Shown piece after piece: positions 27,222 through 35,550 of a DNA stretch of 63,538 nucleotides (position 1 is its first letter; each line of letters starts with the position of its first letter). Made by a program: the position numbers and the translations under genes. The stretch spans positions 1 to 63,538 of the forward strand of contig JANXLV010000159.1 of the NCBI GenBank assembly GCA_025355005.1, read 5' to 3'. Below the pieces are notes generated by a model. That model made no database searches. It was not told the origin of the DNA and saw only the letters and a list, made by a program, of their open reading frames with translations. Origin of the DNA: Myxococcales bacterium. Its GTDB lineage: Bacteria; Myxococcota_A; Polyangia; Polyangiales; Polyangiaceae.

Positions 27222-28592
27222 ATGCGTACGGCGCCTCCGGATCTACCTGGCAGCCAGTTCTCGGATTCCCCGCTCGATCGCGCCCTCGCGCTGATGCTCG
27301 CGGGTGAGGGGGATGCCGCTCTCCGTTGGTGCGCGGCGGCGGTGCAACAGGACGGCTCCGTGCCGAGCTCGCTCATCCTCACGTGCCGCCTCCTCGCAGA
27401 TGCCGGTCGCACGGAGGCCGCGGTCGCGGGCTTCAAGCTCGGGCTCTCGCGCGCCATCGACGCAGGCAACCTGCCCCTCGCGGTCGCCGCCGCCGCAGAC
27501 CTGAAGAAGCTCGGCACCGACGTCTCGCAGCACATGACGGACATCGCGCGCGCGTTCTGTGCGGGCTCCGCGCGCCTGAACGACACCATCGCGCCGCCGC
27601 CCCCGCCGCTGCCCACCGCCCCGCAGTTCGAGCCGCTCTCGTCGTTCCTCACGGGGCCTGCGTTGCTGTCGAAGGCCACGGAGATCCTCCACAAGGCGAG
27701 CATGGAGTACGAGGACCGCGGAGAGACCGCCCCGCCGATGGTCACGCCGTTGCCGCTGTTCTCCGCGCTCGAACACGAGGGTCTTCTCGCGCTCATCTCC
27801 TGCTTCGAGATGATCACGGTCTCCGCCGGCAAGAACGTCATCACCGAGGGCGAAGAGGGCGCGGAGGCATACATCGTCGCGCGCGGTGAGCTCGAGGTGC
27901 GTCGCAGCGTGTCCGATGAGCAGACCATTTCACTCGCGCGGCTCGGCAACGGGGCCCTCTTCGGGGAGATGGCGCTCCTGTCGCGTGCGCCGCGCGCTGG
28001 CAGTGTCGTCGCGCTGCGCCCCAGCATCCTGCTCGTGGCCCGCCGCGATGCGCTCGAGGTCGTTGCCGAGAAGCGCGCAGACGTTGGCGTGGAGCTCGCC
28101 GCGCACTGCCGTCGTCGCATGGTGGCCAACCTGGTGCGCACCTCTCCCGTGCTGCTCGCCGTGCCGCCGGAGGAGCGTCCCGCGCTCGTCGAGCGGTTCG
28201 AGACCAAGGTCTACGAGAAGGGCGAGAAGATCGTCGAGGACAAGTGCGATCCCTCCGGCCTCCACCTGATCGCCTCGGGCGAGGTCGCGGTGGTCGGGCA
28301 CGAGGAGGGGGGCGAAAGCTTCGTGATCAGCACCCTGGGCGTGGGTCAGGTCGTGGGTGAGGTCGCGGTGGTGCTGCGCCGCAAGGCCAACGCCGACGTG
28401 GTCGCCGTGATCCCGACAGTGACGCTGCACCTTCCGCGCGAGGACTTCATGGGCCTGATCCGCGAGCACCCCGCGATCGTCGCGAGCCTGTACCTGCTCG
28501 CCGTGGAGCGTGACGAAGAGACAACCAGCGCGCTCACCGGTCAAGTGGAGACGATGGTCGGAGAGGCCGGCGACGAGCTGGTGCTCATTTGA
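27222..28592 (+). CDS. protein with two cyclic-nucleotide-binding-like domains
   Basis: 456 aa. An N-terminal TPR-like helical region (residues about 10-105, MLAGEGDAALRWCAAAVQQ...) and a Pro-rich linker precede two cNMP-fold domains. The first, at about 180-300, has LFSALEHEGLLALISCFE, TEGEEGAEAYIVARGELEV and LFGEMALLSRAPRAGSV, the phosphate-binding cassette with the key Glu and Arg. The second, at about 315-435, is more diverged (DPSGLHLIASGEVAV, VVGEVAVVLRRKANADVVA). No DNA-binding domain follows, so it is not a CRP regulator. Its TGA overlaps the TTG start of the CDF transporter, implying coupling. An in-frame ATG at 27174 overlaps hrcA by 11 bases. Confidence 0.85.
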   Translation: MRTAPPDLPGSQFSDSPLDRALALMLAGEGDAALRWCAAAVQQDGSVPSSLILTCRLLADAGRTEAAVAGFKLGLSRAIDAGNLPLAVAAAADLKKLGTDVSQHMTDIARAFCAGSARLNDTIAPPPPPLPTAPQFEPLSSFLTGPALLSKATEILHKASMEYEDRGETAPPMVTPLPLFSALEHEGLLALISCFEMITVSAGKNVITEGEEGAEAYIVARGELEVRRSVSDEQTISLARLGNGALFGEMALLSRAPRAGSVVALRPSILLVARRDALEVVAEKRADVGVELAAHCRRRMVANLVRTSPVLLAVPPEERPALVERFETKVYEKGEKIVEDKCDPSGLHLIASGEVAVVGHEEGGESFVISTLGVGQVVGEVAVVLRRKANADVVAVIPTVTLHLPREDFMGLIREHPAIVASLYLLAVERDEETTSALTGQVETMVGEAGDELVLI

Positions 28593-29701
28593 CCAAGGGC
28601 GGCTCCTCGCACGAGCACGAGCACGAGCATCACGGGCATGCGCACCAGCACGAGCACGAGCACGAGCACGAGCAGGAGCTGGTGAAGGCAAAGGCCGCGG
28701 CGCCCGCGCATCCTCACGGGCATCCCGATCACGATCACGATCAGAAGCCGCAGTTCTCACCGGCGGAAGCGCGGCAGATGCGGCGCCTCACGATCGTCCT
28801 CGTGATCGTCACGTTGTTCTTCGGCGTCGAGTTCGCAGGCGCGCGCATCGCCCAGAGCGACGTGCTCCAGGCAGACGCCATCCATCTGCTGATGGACGTG
28901 CTGGCGCTGGGCATGAGCCTGTTCGCCATGAGGCTCGCGGTGCGTCGCCCCACGGCGCGCTTCACGTTCGGCCTTCGCCGCGCGGAGCCCGTGGCCGCGG
29001 TGTTCAATGCGATCCTCGTGCTGTTCGCCGCCACGGAGATCGTCCGCGACGCCGTCGGGGATCTCATGCATCGCGGCGCGCCCCCGCGCGAGAATATCAT
29101 GCTCGCGGTCGCGGCCGCGGCGCTGGTGGTCAACGGCGTGAGCGCGTGGCTGCTCCACGGCGCCATCCACACCCACGATGGGCACGGGCACGATCACGGG
29201 GCCGGCGCGCACGGCTCCCATCAGCACCTGAACCTGCGCGGCGCGTGGCTTCACCTCCTCGGTGACGCGCTGGGCAGCGTGGCTGCGTTGATCGCCGCGC
29301 TGGTCATCCACTTCGGGGGCTCGTCCGCGGTGGACCCGCTCGCGAGCTTCATCGTGGTGATCATCCTCGTCGTCGGCGCGCTGCGCCTCTTGCGTGACGC
29401 CCTGGTGGTGCTGCTGGAGGCCGCGCCGAAGCACGTGTCGGTGGCCTCTGTTCGCGAGCTCGTTCGAAGCGTGCCGGGCGTGATCGACGTCCACGATCTG
29501 CACCTGTGGACGCTGGGCGCCGGCCGCGACGCAGTGATGGTTCACGTCACGTCCGACATGAAGAAGCCTGGACTCGCCACCGCAGTGGAGAAGCAGATCC
29601 GCCACAAGCTGAACGTGGAATACGTGACGGTCCAGGTAGAGCCCGAAGACGCCGACTGCGAAGCCCCCCTCTCTCGCTACGAAGAGGAAGAAGAGCCGTG
29701 A
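28589..29701 (+). CDS. cation diffusion facilitator (CDF) metal transporter
   Basis: 370-aa inner-membrane Zn/Co/Cd-type efflux antiporter. Six helices carry the HxxxD metal sites: DAIHLLMDVLALG in helix 2 and HLLGDALGSV in helix 5. Two His-rich segments are visible: an N-terminal tail of HEHEHEH-type (residues 7-30) plus HPHGHPDHDHD, and a loop between helices 4 and 5 (HTHDGHGHDHG). The C-terminal cytoplasmic domain (VRSVPGVIDVHDLHLWTLGAG) is canonical. The likely start is TTG at 28589 inside a TTGA overlap with the cNMP gene, so that gene's product may sense or regulate metal efflux. Confidence 0.93.
   Translation: MTKGGSSHEHEHEHHGHAHQHEHEHEHEQELVKAKAAAPAHPHGHPDHDHDQKPQFSPAEARQMRRLTIVLVIVTLFFGVEFAGARIAQSDVLQADAIHLLMDVLALGMSLFAMRLAVRRPTARFTFGLRRAEPVAAVFNAILVLFAATEIVRDAVGDLMHRGAPPRENIMLAVAAAALVVNGVSAWLLHGAIHTHDGHGHDHGAGAHGSHQHLNLRGAWLHLLGDALGSVAALIAALVIHFGGSSAVDPLASFIVVIILVVGALRLLRDALVVLLEAAPKHVSVASVRELVRSVPGVIDVHDLHLWTLGAGRDAVMVHVTSDMKKPGLATAVEKQIRHKLNVEYVTVQVEPEDADCEAPLSRYEEEEEP
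28609..28680 (+). repeat. in-frame (GAGCAC)n array encoding a His-Glu tail
   Basis: GAGCAC hexamers and variants (CAGCAC, CATCAC) encode the His-rich N-terminus of the CDF transporter. Copy-number changes would keep the frame and alter metal-binding capacity. Confidence 0.85.
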
Positions 29702-29704
29702 GTT

Positions 29705-31234
29705 TCAGTGATGGGGGCCGTAGCTCTGCTTCGGCGGATTGAAGAGCTGCTGACACGCTGAGTAGCCGGCCTTGTCCACCACGGGCTCCGCGATGGTGGG
29801 TGGCGTGACGAACGGCGGGTTGTCGAAGTCGAAGAAGTCCATCAGCGGGTCGGCGTTCGCGTCGCGATTGGAGAGCGCGGGCAGCTTGAACTTGGTCTCG
29901 ATGAAGCGCGTGATGCTCGTGTGGTCGTAGGTCTTGTGCGAGACGAAGCCCTTCTTCGCGTAAGGCGACACCACCACGAACGGGACGCGCACGCCGAGGC
30001 GGTCGAACGAGCCCGGATACTCCTTGTCCTCGTCGGTCTCGAGCACGGGCGTGAGGTCGTCCGGCGGGCAGGCAGCCGGCGGCGCGACGTGGTCGTAGAT
30101 GCCGCCGTGCTCGTCGTACGTGAAGAAGATGGCCATGTCCTTCCACGAAGGGCTGGCGAAGAGCGTGTGGATCGTGTCGCTCACGAACTTCTGCCCCACC
30201 TGGATGTCGCTCGGCGGGTGCTCGTCCTCGCCGCGTGAGTCCTCCGTGATGTTGGCGTCCACGAACACGACCTGCGGCAGCGTCCCAGCGTTGGAGTCGG
30301 AGCGGAACTTGTACATCGGCGCGAAGTGCGCGTTGTACTGATCGCCGGTGCCCCAGCGCGACCCGAAGCCCAGACCGACGGCAGCGCCCACGCGCGGGAT
30401 GTGCGGGAAGCCGTCCACGTAGATCGTCCAGCTGATGTTGCGCTTGTCGAGCTCGTCGAAGATGAAGATGTTCTTCTCCGGGCCACGGTCCGACAGGTCC
30501 ATGGAGTGGCCGGTGGTCACCCCGAGGCTGGTCGCGGCGTAGAGGAAGTCGCGGTTCGGGTACGTGGGGCCGAGCAGCGACGAGTGATAGTGATCGCCGA
30601 TGCCGAACGTGCTCGCGAGCTCGTAGTAGAACGGGATGTCGCGCTCGTCGTACCACCACATGGCGCGGTCGCCCGTAGTGGCGGAGGCGGCGACCCTGGG
30701 TTGGCCGCTCTCCGTGAAGCCCTGGTTGGCCTGGAAGAAGCCATCCATCCTGCCGTTGTCGTACTCGAGATGGCTGCCCGCCCACTCGTGGTTGGTGTCG
30801 GAGATGCAGAGCATCTGTCCGTGCGTCCATGGATGCTTCGGGCTGCCCTCCACGCCGATCTTCTCGGGGTTCGAGGTGCCAGCAGGTGCGGACTCGATGT
30901 CGGTGCGACCGGCGTACTTGTTGAGGTGACCGAAGTAGGAGTCGAACGAGCGGTTCTCCTGCATGATCACGACCACGGTGCGGATCGGGATCTCCTTGTC
31001 GAGCAGCGTCTCCGGGCCGAGCGTCTCCCCAGGCAGCGCCCCGCGCTTGTAGGTGCATTCGCCGCGGAGCCCTGCCGCGGTCTTCTCGCTCGGCGGACGC
31101 TTGACCGCGCGGTCCCAGTCCTGCGAAAGAGCCGCGCCGCCAGTGTCGCCGATGCTCTCCGCCGACGAGGCACAAGCGCCGAGTGACACCACCACCGGGG
31201 CAACAAGAGAAAGCAGCAAAGCTCTGGAACGCAT
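29705..31234 (-). CDS. phosphoesterase-family lipoprotein (phospholipase C / acid phosphatase type)
   Basis: 509-aa exported protein with a lipoprotein signal (SLGACASS). It starts its catalytic domain with TVVVIMQENRSFDSYFGHL near residue 80, the hallmark of the phosphoesterase family that includes bacterial phosphatidylcholine-type phospholipase C and AcpA-like acid phosphatases; Glu and Asn there bind the metal. Further family motifs are SDTNHEW, FFTYDEHGGIYDHVAPP (metal site) and VRVPFVVVSPYAKKGFVSHKTYDHTSITRFIE. Start chosen at 31234 to give the signal peptide. It would act on phospho-esters outside the cytoplasm; substrate unknown. Confidence 0.92.
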   Translation of the reverse strand: MRSRALLLSLVAPVVVSLGACASSAESIGDTGGAALSQDWDRAVKRPPSEKTAAGLRGECTYKRGALPGETLGPETLLDKEIPIRTVVVIMQENRSFDSYFGHLNKYAGRTDIESAPAGTSNPEKIGVEGSPKHPWTHGQMLCISDTNHEWAGSHLEYDNGRMDGFFQANQGFTESGQPRVAASATTGDRAMWWYDERDIPFYYELASTFGIGDHYHSSLLGPTYPNRDFLYAATSLGVTTGHSMDLSDRGPEKNIFIFDELDKRNISWTIYVDGFPHIPRVGAAVGLGFGSRWGTGDQYNAHFAPMYKFRSDSNAGTLPQVVFVDANITEDSRGEDEHPPSDIQVGQKFVSDTIHTLFASPSWKDMAIFFTYDEHGGIYDHVAPPAACPPDDLTPVLETDEDKEYPGSFDRLGVRVPFVVVSPYAKKGFVSHKTYDHTSITRFIETKFKLPALSNRDANADPLMDFFDFDNPPFVTPPTIAEPVVDKAGYSACQQLFNPPKQSYGPHH

Positions 31235-31316
31235 GTCTCCCGATGATACCTCAACCGCGCCCAGGAAACGCAGCAAGTAGCGAAGTAGCTATCGGGGAAA
31301 AGCGGTCGTTACTTGT

Positions 31317-31345
31317 AGGCCGCTACTTGCAGGCCGCTACTTGCA
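31317..31345. repeat. short tandem direct repeat at the 3' end of the Cys-rich gene
   Basis: GGCCGCTACTTGCA occurs twice in tandem (plus a partial GTTACTTGTA copy before it) and spans the stop codon of the Cys-rich gene at 31337. Duplications here would change the last residues (QVAACK-like tail). Confidence 0.6.
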
Positions 31346-32371
31346 GATATTGCCGATGCAGTTTTGTGTGCCCGAGCAGTCGCTCTTCTGGGTGCACTGT
31401 GGGTGCGCTTCTGCCTGCGTGCGACAGACCTTGTCCTGGCCGCAGTAGCCGATGCGCGAGTCGATGAGCTCGCAGGTCTTGTCCGTGGTGCAGCCATACT
31501 TGCAGTACCCGGCCATACACGTCTGGTTGCTGCCAGTGCACTGCGCGTTCGTGGTGCAGTTCGGCATGGGCCGCGTGTCGACCACGCAGGCGCCCTGGTC
31601 GCAGAACTTGCCGTTGCCGCACTGCGGGTCCGCGGTGCACGACGCGACGCACTGACCGCTGACGCAGTTGGGCGCGGCGGTGTCGAGGCACTGCGAGTCG
31701 TTCAAGCAGCCGCTCGGGCCTGCGTCCGCGCCGGCATCGCCGCCGGTGCCGACCGTGTTGGGCTCGCACACGCCCTTCACGCACGTCGTGTTTCCGGTGC
31801 ACATGGTCTGTGCGTCGCACTCGGCGAGGCACTGGCCATCGGCGCAGACCTTCCCGCTGCCGCACTGGCTCGAGAACTGGCACGTGTTGGTCTTTGCGGT
31901 GCACGCGCCAGAGACGCACGTCTCGGTGCTCGCGCAGTCCGTGCTCGCAGCGCACGGGCAGGGGCCCGCGGTGCCGCCGCACGTTTCACACTTGCCGGCC
32001 GCGCAGGCCTTGCCGGTGCCGCAGTCCGTGTTGGTCGTGCACTCCTTCGTGGCGGGAGGCTGCTGCTGCGGCGCGAGGCAGAGCCCGCCCTGACAGACGG
32101 TTCCCTTCGCGCAGTCAGTGTCCACGGCGCAGTTCTGCACGCACCCAGCGGCGGTGCAGGTGGTGCCGCTGGTACAGCTGGAGGAGCCGGTGCATTGCGT
32201 GGGCGTGGGCGGGGCCACGGAAGAACATCCGTAGCCGTCGCACTGGAAGCAGCCGGTGACGTCGCAGTAGTAGCGATCGGAGTTGCTGGGGCCGCAGCCG
32301 ATGCTGGTGCCGGCCGCCGCGGAGACGGCGCTTGCTGCAAAGAGAATGAAAGGAAGGTGCTTCCAGAACAT
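31337..32371 (-). CDS. exported Cys-rich repeat protein
   Basis: 344 aa with an N-terminal signal (FWKHLPFILFAASAVSAAAG). The rest is almost entirely Cys-rich modules of the form C-x5-C-x5-C with TDC, SQC and CVxGxC motifs, resembling EB/Dickkopf-like or 'Cys-rich repeat' modules of exported myxobacterial proteins. I count roughly ten repeats, interrupted by a Gly/Asp-rich linker (TGGDAGADAG). The many disulfides suggest a stable surface or matrix protein. Start at the ATG at 32371 gives the signal peptide. Function unknown. Confidence 0.78.
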   Translation of the reverse strand: MFWKHLPFILFAASAVSAAAGTSIGCGPSNSDRYYCDVTGCFQCDGYGCSSVAPPTPTQCTGSSSCTSGTTCTAAGCVQNCAVDTDCAKGTVCQGGLCLAPQQQPPATKECTTNTDCGTGKACAAGKCETCGGTAGPCPCAASTDCASTETCVSGACTAKTNTCQFSSQCGSGKVCADGQCLAECDAQTMCTGNTTCVKGVCEPNTVGTGGDAGADAGPSGCLNDSQCLDTAAPNCVSGQCVASCTADPQCGNGKFCDQGACVVDTRPMPNCTTNAQCTGSNQTCMAGYCKYGCTTDKTCELIDSRIGYCGQDKVCRTQAEAHPQCTQKSDCSGTQNCIGNICK

Positions 32372-32388
32372 GGTGGCGCTCACTCCTC

Positions 32389-32415
32389 GATACACAGGGT
32401 TCGGAGACGTGTATC
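32389..32415. promoter_or_regulatory. inverted repeat upstream of the Cys-rich gene
   Basis: A perfect GATACAC / GTGTATC repeat (32389-32395 and 32409-32415, 13-bp spacer) lies 18 bases upstream of the Cys-rich gene start, in the 228-bp divergent gap before ompH. It could be an operator or a 5' leader hairpin. The remainder of the gap (32416-32599) shows nothing else I can assign. Confidence 0.35.
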
Positions 32416-32599
32416 CAACCTGCGTGCCAACCCGGTCGTAGCTGGAAACCGCCAGAAATCCAGGGTCCCGGAGGGGGCCCCTTTTGGACCGTACGACGTG
32501 GATGCCGGTTTGGCCGTGAACCACCGGTTACATCACCTGCGAATTGCCCGAACGACGAAGGTGATTGACCTGGGCGCAGGCATTGGCTACCCGGGAGCC

Positions 32600-33154
32600 A
32601 TGAACCTTCGTTCCGTTCTCACCTTGCTCCTTTCGGCGGCGCTCTTCTTCGTTCCGGCGCTTGCGCGGGCGGAGATGAAGGTGGCCGTCGTCGACGTTCA
32701 GCGCGCCGTGATGCAGACGGAGGACGGTCTCCGCGCGCAGGCCACGCTGAAGAAGCTCTTCGACGCGAAGCAGGTGGAGCTGGACCGGAAGCAGGTCGAG
32801 CTCGGCAAGCAGAAGGAGGACATCGACAAGCAGGCGAAGGTCCTCTCGAAGGAAGCCCTCCAGAAGCGCATCGACGACTGGCAGAAGCAGATGGTGGAGC
32901 TCCAGAGCGTGTTCGTGCAGTACAACCAGGAGCTGCAGAAGAAGCAGAAGGAGCTCACCGATCCGATCATCGAGAAGGTGCTCGGCATCGTGAAGCAGCT
33001 CGCCGCGCGCGAAGGCATCGACCTCATCGTGGATCGTCCGATGGTCGCCTACGTCCGCACGGATCTGGACCTCACGGACAAGTGCATCCAGATGTACAAC
33101 GGCGGCGCCGCTCCGGCTCCGGCGCCCGCTCCGGCTCCCGCGCCGCAGAAGTAA
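32600..33154 (+). CDS. OmpH/Skp-family periplasmic chaperone
   Basis: 184 aa with a cleavable signal ending ALARA. The Skp/OmpH domain begins [18 protein letters not shown] and continues as a long Lys/Glu/Gln-rich coiled coil (residues about 50-125), ending in the strand [19 protein letters not shown] Pro-Ala repeat forms the last 15 residues. Skp chaperones unfolded outer-membrane proteins across the periplasm. It is directly followed by lpxD, the conserved bamA-ompH-lpxD order, although bamA is not here. Start at the ATG at 32600. Confidence 0.93.
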   Translation: MNLRSVLTLLLSAALFFVPALARAEMKVAVVDVQRAVMQTEDGLRAQATLKKLFDAKQVELDRKQVELGKQKEDIDKQAKVLSKEALQKRIDDWQKQMVELQSVFVQYNQELQKKQKELTDPIIEKVLGIVKQLAAREGIDLIVDRPMVAYVRTDLDLTDKCIQMYNGGAAPAPAPAPAPAPQK

Positions 33155-33167
33155 GCTTGCGGACGCA

Positions 33168-34013
33168 GTGATCGAGATCCCGCCGAAGACACTCCGCGCG
33201 CTCGCGCACGAGCTCGGCGGGCAGCTCGTGTCGTCGCGCGCCGATCGTCCGGCCTCGCGTATCGCGCCGCCGCAGCTCGCGGGCGCTGGCGACATCACCC
33301 CGCTGCTCTCGCGCCGGTACCAGGCGGACGCGCGTGAAGCGCTCTCCCGCGGCGCGCTCTTGCTCGTGGACGCGAAGCTCCGCGATCTGGATCTTGCAGC
33401 GGACTGGGTGCATCCGCACGCGACGTGGGCCATGTCGTGCCTGCTCGACCACGCGCGCGCCGAGGACACGCCTGCCGTTATCGGAGAAGACTGCGTGATC
33501 GCACCCACCGCGATCATCGGGCCCCGCGTGCGCATCGGCGCGCGGGTGCGCATAGGTCCGGGCGCGGTCATCGGGAGCCCCGGATTCGGCTGGGTGGAGA
33601 CGCCTGATGGCCAGGCACGCGCAGTCCCGCAGCTCGGCGGCGTCACCATCGAGGACGACGTCTCCATCGGCGCGCTCACCACGGTGGACGCAGGGACGCT
33701 CGGTCCCACCATCATCCGCCGCGGCGCCAAGCTGGACGCCCACGTGCATGTCGGTCACAACGCGGACATCGGCGAAGGCGCGATCCTCTGCGCGCAGACG
33801 GGGCTCGCGGGGTCGGTCATCATCGGAAGAGGCGCGGTCCTCGGCGGGCAGGTCGGCGTCGCCGATCACTGTCACATCGGCGCGGGCGCGAAGATCGCAG
33901 CGAAGAGCGGCGTCATCGGCGACGTGCCCGAAGGCGCCACGGTCGCAGGCTACCCCGCCATGGCGCGCATGCGCTGGCTGCGCGGCGTGGCCTCTGCGTT
34001 CCCGAAGGCGTGA
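33168..34013 (+). CDS. lpxD: UDP-3-O-acylglucosamine N-acyltransferase
   Basis: Third committed step of lipid A biosynthesis: adds an acyl chain to the 2-amino group from acyl-ACP. A short N-terminal uridine-binding domain (residues about 20-95) is followed by hexapeptide left-handed beta-helix repeats ([20 protein letters not shown]...). [10 protein letters not shown] and [25 protein letters not shown] are LpxD-specific, and the His in GHNADI matches the catalytic His. 281 aa is shorter than the usual 340, mainly at the C-terminus. It starts with GTG 13 bases after ompH. Confidence 0.92.
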   Translation: MIEIPPKTLRALAHELGGQLVSSRADRPASRIAPPQLAGAGDITPLLSRRYQADAREALSRGALLLVDAKLRDLDLAADWVHPHATWAMSCLLDHARAEDTPAVIGEDCVIAPTAIIGPRVRIGARVRIGPGAVIGSPGFGWVETPDGQARAVPQLGGVTIEDDVSIGALTTVDAGTLGPTIIRRGAKLDAHVHVGHNADIGEGAILCAQTGLAGSVIIGRGAVLGGQVGVADHCHIGAGAKIAAKSGVIGDVPEGATVAGYPAMARMRWLRGVASAFPKA

Positions 34014-34021
34014 TCGTCGGA

Positions 34022-34618
34022 CTAGCCGCCCGTGACGAGGCGGGCGAACCGCGCGATGGCGGAGCGCTGGCGGCCCTTGCGATCCGTGGGGGCCTCGCTG
34101 TCAACCGGCGGCCTGGTGGACTCGCGCAGGACGGCCTGCATCTCGGCGGCGTCGAACCAGATTCCGTGTAGACTGCATATATCAACGACCTCGCTCGCGT
34201 GGGGGAACGTGGCGCGCTCCATGTCGGTGCGGCAGACGGGGCAGCCCACGCGCTCGTGCAGCGCTCCGTGTGTGAGGCCCTGTTCGGGTGGCAGCACCTT
34301 GAGCTCCGCGCCCAAGCCCGGCGCGTCGTCGGTCCGCTCTGCGGCGTCGTCGACCAGGACGCCCCAGTCCCCGGACGGCACGAAGCAGCCGTGGCAACCG
34401 ATGCAGTAGAGGAACTCCGCGCCGTTCTCCTGGCGCTCGAGCTCCAGCCGGATGAAGCAGCGCGGGCATGTCACGCCGCCGGACTTCGGTGATGCGAGCT
34501 CATGGGCCCGCGGCGCATCGAGCGGCGGAGCTTCCCTGCCGCAGGTGCCGCACGAAACGCGCGCGTCGAGGCGGCTGCCGCAGAACAGACATCGACTTTG
34601 GTCCCTGGGTCTTTCCAT
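34022..34618 (-). CDS. zinc-ribbon protein (zf-TFIIB type)
   Basis: 198 aa with several CxxC pairs: CLFCGSRLD...CGTCGRE (residues about 10-30), CPRCFIRLELE...FLYCIGCHGCFVP (about 50-80) and CPVCRTDMERATF...DICSLHGIWFDAAEM (about 128-165). The last matches the zf-TFIIB family, where a CPxC...C-x-x-HGxWFD signature ends the ribbon. Probably a cytoplasmic zinc-binding protein. It is opposed to and inserted between lpxD and lpxA, a place where fabZ is often found. Start at 34618 avoids overlap with lpxA. Confidence 0.85.
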   Translation of the reverse strand: MERPRDQSRCLFCGSRLDARVSCGTCGREAPPLDAPRAHELASPKSGGVTCPRCFIRLELERQENGAEFLYCIGCHGCFVPSGDWGVLVDDAAERTDDAPGLGAELKVLPPEQGLTHGALHERVGCPVCRTDMERATFPHASEVVDICSLHGIWFDAAEMQAVLRESTRPPVDSEAPTDRKGRQRSAIARFARLVTGG

Positions 34619-34693
34619 GACTTGATCCGTCCGTTGTCTGGAGGCTACCACGTCGATTGCGGTCGGGGAGGGGAGGGACTAGACCGAGCAGGC

Positions 34694-35488
34694 ATGACTC
34701 GGGTGCATCCCACGGCCATCGTCGATCCGCGCGCGGAGCTCGGCCAGAACGTCATCGTGGGGCCATACGCGATCGTCGGTGCGGGCGTGATGCTCGGTGA
34801 CGGGTGCGAGCTGTCGGCACACGCCGTGGTCGAAGGCCCGAGCAGGATCGGCGCGCGGAACCGGTTCTTCCCGTTCTCCGTGACCGGCGCGGCGGCGCAG
34901 CACAAGAGGCCGCAGACCAGGGTCTCGCGCCTCTCGATGGGCGACGACAACGTCGTCCGCGAGCACGTCACCATCCATCGCGGCACGGAGGGCAACGAAA
35001 CGCGCATCGGCTCGAACAACCTGTTCATGGTCGGTGTGCACGTGGCGCACGACGTCGCGCTCGGCTCTCACTGCACGCTGGCGAATGGCGTACAGCTCGC
35101 AGGGCATGTGGGCGTGGAGGATCACGTGACGATCGGCGGCCTCGCGGCCATCAGCCAGTTCGTTCTCGTGGGTGAGAGCGCGTTCGTGGCTGGCGGCGCG
35201 ATGGTCGAGCACGACGTCCCCCCGTTCATGATCGTCCAGGGTGATCGCGCGCGCGTTCGTGCGCTCAACAAGGTCGGGCTCGCGCGTCGCGGTGTACCTG
35301 CGGGCTCCGTGCGCGCGCTCGCCGCCGCATTCCGTGTACTCTACAAGAGTGGGGCTCCGCGGGCGGTGGCCGTTCGCGACGTCGCCCTCGCGTCGGGGGC
35401 CGGGACCGACCCGTTCGTGGCGCAGCTTTGCGGCTTCTTTTCCCGGGCGTCGCGTTGTCAAGATCCTCCCGCGCCTTCGTCCGTATGA
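34694..35488 (+). CDS. lpxA: acyl-ACP--UDP-N-acetylglucosamine O-acyltransferase
   Basis: First enzyme of lipid A biosynthesis. 264 aa, the standard length. The hexapeptide beta-helix starts at the N-terminus (VHPTAIVDPRAELGQNVIVGPYAIVG). The catalytic His is in GVHVAHDVALGSH near residue 120, and LNKVGLARRGV near 200 begins the C-terminal helical part. Start at the ATG at 34694; the upstream frame only shadows the zinc-ribbon gene. fabZ, usually between lpxD and lpxA, is missing here. Confidence 0.95.
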   Translation: MTRVHPTAIVDPRAELGQNVIVGPYAIVGAGVMLGDGCELSAHAVVEGPSRIGARNRFFPFSVTGAAAQHKRPQTRVSRLSMGDDNVVREHVTIHRGTEGNETRIGSNNLFMVGVHVAHDVALGSHCTLANGVQLAGHVGVEDHVTIGGLAAISQFVLVGESAFVAGGAMVEHDVPPFMIVQGDRARVRALNKVGLARRGVPAGSVRALAAAFRVLYKSGAPRAVAVRDVALASGAGTDPFVAQLCGFFSRASRCQDPPAPSSV

Positions 35489-35550
35489 GTTTCCCAGGAG
35501 GCTGCGCCCACACCACGTGAGGCAGAGCGGTCCCCTGGAGGCTCTCCGAC

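Noticed and set aside
34502..34693. 64-codon N-terminal extension of lpxA
   Set aside because: Overlaps the zinc-ribbon gene on the opposite strand and is not present in LpxA, which begins at MTRVHPTAIV.
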